Under the pieces are notes generated by a model. That model worked only from the letters and a program-made list of their open reading frames with translations. It had not been told where the DNA came from and ran no database searches. A DNA stretch of 64,000 nt from Lethocerus indicus. Its lineage: Eukaryota > Arthropoda > Insecta > Hemiptera > Belostomatidae. A program made the translations under genes and the position numbers. The DNA lies in NCBI GenBank assembly GCA_019843655.1, contig JACDQD010000006.1:11586034-11650033 (forward strand), written 5' to 3'. Below, piece by piece: positions 58,741 to 64,000 of the stretch (the first letter of the stretch is position 1; every line of letters starts with the position of its first letter).

Positions 58741-61700
58741 GTTCAAGTGTCCGAATCCTAGGACACTAGGATAACGTCGATGAGCAAACAAAAAGTACGA
58801 GGATGAACTATATTGGAAAGTACGATAAATCAAAGTGTTTAATGCATCAAATGCAGGTATTAATTCATCATGATTCTTGTAATCTCGCATCTAGGCTAGC
58901 TGGTTTGGATAGACCGATTTGGCTGTTCACCATATTTCCATACTTCTAGCCGAAACTGGTATAGCAGAAGATCAAACCAGTGAGCGGAGATTAATTCTTA
59001 TCAGGTGGCAAGTTTTGTTTCCACTTAGCAAAAGTCTGTAAATACTTAAAAGAATATTGACAGATGTTTCCCCTTTATTTTGTCGTATATCGATACAAAC
59101 TGTATTCCATTGAGAAACGAGAGAGAATCGTGTCTTTAATCCGTGGGCGGATAATATTCCGGAAGCTCGGCGAACCCCAATGTAATTATTTTTTTTCTTT
59201 AAAGAAACTTTTTATGCTAGGATGTAAAAGTCTGGGCGTATAAAATGATTTGAGGCCAATTTTTGGGCGTAGTTGGAGCGCCCCTTAACGGGCCCCCGGG
59301 GAGGGGCACTGCCCCCTCGTCCCACTTTACCCGCTCACCGTCCTAACTTCAAACTTCTTTGAATTAAATGTTTGTGTCCACTGATATATATTTTGGATTA
59401 CGCAGAATTCAATAAATATATCTGGGCCAAATTCAACGTTTTTTCTTAATACAGCTCAATTTCATTCTTTATTTAGTGAAATGAAAATTCGTATGTTTTC
59501 CTAAGATTTCTTCCCAATTGTTTTTGTGATCTAATCCTATGTATATATCACAGAAAGAATACTTCACTACCCGGTTTTAGACTGTTTAATATTCCTTGAA
59601 ATTATTTCACACATAATTAATTTAGTTAGGAAACATACTATTCAAAATTTATTAAAATTATTATTTAGTCCATGTGCAACAAATATTTAGAAATATGTAC
59701 GGATTTATCGGAGAAACTAATCCTTTTCTACCCATTTCTGAAATGGAATAAAAGAAAAATCAAAGAACCGTCTGCCCTTCAATCAATTACAGAAACCATA
59801 ATCTCATTTTATGGCTATTTTCTATCAAAATTTCTTTTTGTATTTTAACCTTGTAATATAATCTTTATAATATCAATGAAAATATAGGGAGAATAAAATG
59901 TTATACGTACCATATTTTAATACTTCGAGATTTTAGGACATTATTTCGGTTCTTACGGATCTACAATCAACTATAGTAAAGTTTAATTTTCTTTATGAGA
60001 TTAAAATGTCTATCAGCAAAATATAAAAAACCTTCCTAACCTATACCTATGCCCATACCATATACTTGTTATTGTCGTAGTAGTCTTTTATTTAGGTTAG
60101 CTAGTGTGCAAAATGAAGATGAGATTGTTTGATTACGTTTGGCGTCCATTGAGTATTTGCATCTAATAAAAATACAATGTATTTTTCGGGATGAAACTGC
60201 TGGAACTAGTAAATAACGGCAGGTAATTCCACTGAAGAACAGTTTTCCCATATTATAAGGTTCACTTCTGTTTCTGAAGTTTGAACCGTCACTGGGTGAT
60301 TGCGATTTGGCTTTCTATCTACATCTGATCTTCAGCGGTATTCTGGACTGGAAACAAGCGAAACAAATTAGCCTCAGTTAAATTGCATATTGCTAATAGA
60401 ATAATAAGCTACGTCGGAAATTAGTTGACATTTGAGTCCGAACCGGAAAACGGACGTATAATAGTTTAATTGCTGTACGAAAATAATAGCTGAAGAATTA
60501 GGTATTGTTGGGAGGTTTGTAAATATGGGAACGCGGATAGCCATAGTTGAGTCGGGTTAGGAGCGCGTACACTATCTAGCGGTAGTGGCTGGCAGCAGCT
60601 GTATCCCCCAACCGCCGAGCTCAGCTTGACCCCCCCGGCCCCATGGGCCCCCTTCTGCTTTTTATATATTTTTTTCAATTATGTTCTTTCCTCGCCCCAC
60701 CGTTAATGGTCGCCGTTATTATTCGAGGTAATGGTCGGTCAGGGATGTAACAACAATATAAGTAGACATAATACATCACTTATTTGTAAGAATATCCGGC
60801 GTGATTGGCCGAAAAATACCAGTAGTTTCCATCCCAGGCGATCCATTTAACGCGATTATCATACAATGAAATCCATATTCACCATTCCCGTAGGTGACCA
60901 TAAAACTTAAGAATATTATAGCTATAATCACTTTTGGTTTGCTTTTTTACCACCATGAGTAATTTAATAAGGTATTTATGTCCTATTAGCACTCTCACCG
61001 CCGATATAGAAATTGTCCACGATCTTGACAGAAATTTATATCAACTATTGTTTATATCAACTTTACGAATATTTCTTTCTTTCATTAACAATGCATGGTC
61101 CAATGAATTAGTAGAATAACATTTTTAAAATAATTTTCATACGCTACAATAACCGAAATAAAAAAATCTGTCTTTAATTATTTATATATTTATGTATTTT
61201 TTCTTGATCTTGACCGGACAATTTTATCATAATTTAATTTTAGTTAAATATTTTTATATTTGATGGTTTGAACTGTGGAAATGTTTTTATTAGTATTGTG
61301 ATATTTACGGTAATAAACTCATCTCTTGTTCAATTCTAGTTGCAACTTCGTAACCAATTTTTGAAATATGTTTATCAAGTCGTCTTGGGCGTACATTTTT
61401 TCGAGAAAAAAAAGAAAAATATTCAAATATCGATGGGCGAATATTGAGTAAGGAAGCTAGTTTAACGGATGACTTCCAGCGGTGGCTCCTGGCGTAACGG
61501 TCTTCCGCCTACCAGCCCCTAGGCTATGAATTGCCAATATCTCCTCGTATATTTTAATGCCTCGGTTACCGATACGGTTATTACCCGCGGTAATTTCGCC
61601 CTGTCCGAAAACACGAACCGCTGTTATTACCGTGACATGAAATAAATAAACATAATCCACGATTAAAGAAAAAAGTAAATCGCGAACTATTATAACGGGC

Positions 61701-62969
61701 GTCGCTATTTAAAACCGAAAATTTCTATCGTTTATGCCAAATAATGATAGCGGTTGATCGGAATTATTGCTGCCTCATCAGCTGCCAGAGTAAGTAAATC
61801 TGAATTAGAGACTTTTTTTGGAGGCGTCATTTTATTGTAAACCCTAATTAGTGGCTCCTGGTGATAACTGAACAATGTTCCAGTTATGCGTCAGAATGTA
61901 CCAGTTATTTTAGTTATATGAGTCCACGACACGTCAGTGCACATCGGCATTAGCTTCTGTTTAGTTTGTGCGATAGCTTACTGATATATCGGACAGAATT
62001 TGGAGATACCGAGTTTAATTGCCGGAAATATTTATAATAATGGCCACTACGCTCAGTAACCGACAATTACCCGTAATACTGGGCCTCTTTTGTCTTAATT
62101 GTTGGCCCTTAAGAGCGACCCGTCGCTTCCTCCATTTTTCTCCTCGGAAATGATCTGAGTACATTCGGTTTCTTTCCGTTTTCGAAAAGGGGCGATCAAT
62201 AAAACTGCGATTCTTCAACATCTGTTTAGTTAATCTAGTAGAAAAGTTTTATTGACATTATTTCAGTGTTGTATGTCAGCTATGTGGAAATTAGTGATAA
62301 TAAAACATTCCATTTAACAGATCTCATAGTTTAAATTATCTCTATGTGTGGTTTCAATTTCTGTTAATATCACCTCAAATTAACGAAATTTAAATTCAAG
62401 ATAGAATAGCTGGGCTAAATTCCTATGGAATGAATGAATGTACGAGTTGATTTTCGTTTACGATTTTATGAAGCGGTGGTTATACACCGCCTAAATGCAA
62501 ATTGTGTGGATATTGTGAATTAGCGTTAGTGATACCGCAGTTACCACGAGAAATATTTAATTTTAGGGGTCATTTTTCTGCTGAATAATTCCTGTACGCT
62601 TTTTCTTGGAAAAATTGGAAAGGGGACCCTGAGCAAAACACCGGACCAGCTAGAGGAGACAAAAACACACGAAATATACGGACCAATTAGTGTTTAAGCC
62701 CTTCAAGGAACAGTTTGCGATACAAAGTTCAACATTATTCGGTTGCTAGAATATAAATAAATATTCTCCCTGAGCTCTAGATGTTTGATGGTCAATGTCA
62801 AAAACTGATGAAATGTTTAATCTTCAAACAAATTAGTAGCGTTCAGTCTGTAGATTGTAGAGGCACTTAAAAAGCATGTTGGTTACCGATGTACCATCCT
62901 GTTTGCCCTTTGTCTACCATGTTATTGTTATCTTAAATTAATATTTATATTGATTACTTTCTGTTCCAG
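58736..62969. other. non-coding stretch, partly A+T-rich
   Basis: Small G+C-rich islands at about 59270-59340 and 60540-60720 interrupt A+T-rich sequence. No exon, repeat family or RNA gene is supported. If the exon at 62970 is real this is intronic. Confidence 0.4.
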
Positions 62970-63029
62970 GCTGCAATATGGTCCGTAGGCGTCAGTAAGC
63001 CAACCTCACAATCTATGATAGAGTTGAAG
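62970..63029 (+). CDS. candidate shared internal exon (60 nt)
   Basis: A strong acceptor (TTGATTACTTTCTGTTCCAG, ending 62969) with a plausible branch point and a donor AAG followed by GTAATA (63030) enclose 60 nt. Only frame 0 is open, reading AAIWSVGVSKPTSQSMIELK; both other frames have stops. Entry and exit are phase 0, matching the phase-0 exit of the exon ending at 55456. If it is instead the start exon, ATG at 63015 would give MIELK, but a short frame with a better start context (62978) precedes it. I do not recognise the peptide. It may be the first common exon of a gene lying mainly to the right. Confidence 0.4.
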
Positions 63030-64000
63030 GTAATATAAACAAATTCCTCTTGTCCTGCATGATAGATTGCAGTAGTTCATTCGCTTCCTGTTTTTTTATT
63101 ACATAATTACATAATACAACATAATTACACACCGTAATTGTTTTTAAGACTGCCGCACATTGTCACTACAACACGTTGTGTTCGTCCATTTTGTTTTGTC
63201 GCACTAACATTAGTACTCGTTGGCAGTCACGGAAATCTTACTAAGAGTTTCAATACGATTAAAAGAATGTTTTTCTCTTCCATCTTTCTATCATACCGGT
63301 TAGAATCCACAAGTGAATACAATCTATTATTATACTATATAAAAGATATAACAATTATTAAGGCCTTACTCTATATTTCCAAATGCCCTAATGAAATTAT
63401 AATGATGTTATGGACAGTGAATAAATTCGAAGGCAAAATATATTTAGTGTATTCCTAAGGGCCTAACACATCCTAATTTATCGACCAGGTCAGCGTACAT
63501 TTCATACACTTTTGCCATTTGCTATTGGAAATCTGATTTCGAGATGGTTGTGGCAGACATTTCTACAATCAGAACTTGGTTATTTGAATGTAAAAACAGC
63601 AATATAGCAGGAAGAACAACAATTCACAATGCGCTACAATGCGTTTAATTCAATAAACATTTTAATTTAAAAATACTTTCTTGGGTTTAGTGGATATCAT
63701 TCACACAATTGTATATAGTGTATCCTGAATTTGCGACTGTAGAATTGAATTAGCTCAACGGTGGAAAGGGAAGGGTAATTCAACGTCAATTTTCATTAAA
63801 GTCAAGGTAGGGATATTTTGAATCGGTTTTAAACAAATATGTACAGTGTTGTATAGAGCTTATTTGAATTTGGCGAAAGTGAGGTATTTAGACGGTATTT
63901 TTTTTATAATTTTTTATATTGCGCAATTGGCAGCTAGTGGCCAATCATGCTCATAGAACTGCTAATTTATAATTTCTATTAAATATGATTGGAATCAAAT
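63030..64000. other. A+T-rich, intron-like right edge
   Basis: A 106-codon open frame at 63138-63458 is A+T-rich without domain or splice context. Nothing else was recognised up to the window edge. Confidence 0.4.

Noticed and set aside
63138..63458. 106-codon open frame near the right edge
   Set aside because: A+T-rich composition, no domain, no splice context.

Overview
The window looks like a piece of an animal nuclear genome, most likely an arthropod and probably an insect. It has small exons with GT-AG borders, long dinucleotide microsatellites, CpG dinucleotides that are not depleted, a canonical TATA plus Inr core promoter, and long non-coding stretches with almost no recognisable transposon sequence. 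There are no operons, no ribosome binding sites, no CRISPR array and no complete rRNA or tRNA gene. The species and both flanking genes cannot be named from the sequence alone.

Layout: Positions 1-1355 hold the last four coding exons of a plus-strand gene. The three splice junctions agree in phase and the gene ends at a TAG at 1353-1355. A possible alternative last exon lies at 1498-1540. From there to about 6.25 kb the sequence is strongly A+T-rich and without coding signal (3' UTR and/or intergenic). At about 6.28 kb the composition changes abruptly. From there to the right edge the window is a ~57 kb non-coding territory. It is made of high-complexity sequence punctuated by short CpG-rich blocks (about 6.3-6.85, 8.1-8.5, 22.4-22.8, 25.4-25.9, 27.2-27.6, 29.5-29.8, 32.7-33.2, 33.5-34.0, 35.6-35.9, 43.1-43.3, 44.7-45.2, 50.9-51.1, 51.3-51.6 and 55.1-55.5 kb). 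It also carries (TC)n, (TA)n and other simple repeats.

Several of these blocks end in good 5' splice sites on the plus strand (8507, 25935, 43814, 51188, 55457). One has a TATA box and an initiator at the right spacing (51093/51124). Near the right edge a 60-nt exon candidate (62970-63029) has a strong 3' splice site and is open in one frame only. The simplest reading, which is inference, is the 5' region of a second plus-strand gene with several alternative promoters and first exons. Its body would lie beyond the right edge, and the intervening sequence would be regulatory introns.

Structures not explained by genes include a ~200-bp-arm inverted repeat (36903-37420), two imperfect tandem duplications (73 bp at 21659-21825 and 60 bp at 30267-30396), repeated YY1/Pho-type ATGGCG motifs with a 15-mer shared almost exactly between 40428 and 53338, a perfect IR-1 nuclear-receptor element (48771-48783), a p53-family-type double half-site (49765-49786) and a tRNA-type B box (57376-57386, minus). 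No new biological system can be demonstrated. The most promising leads are the inverted repeat and the Pho/GAGA-like motif arrangement.
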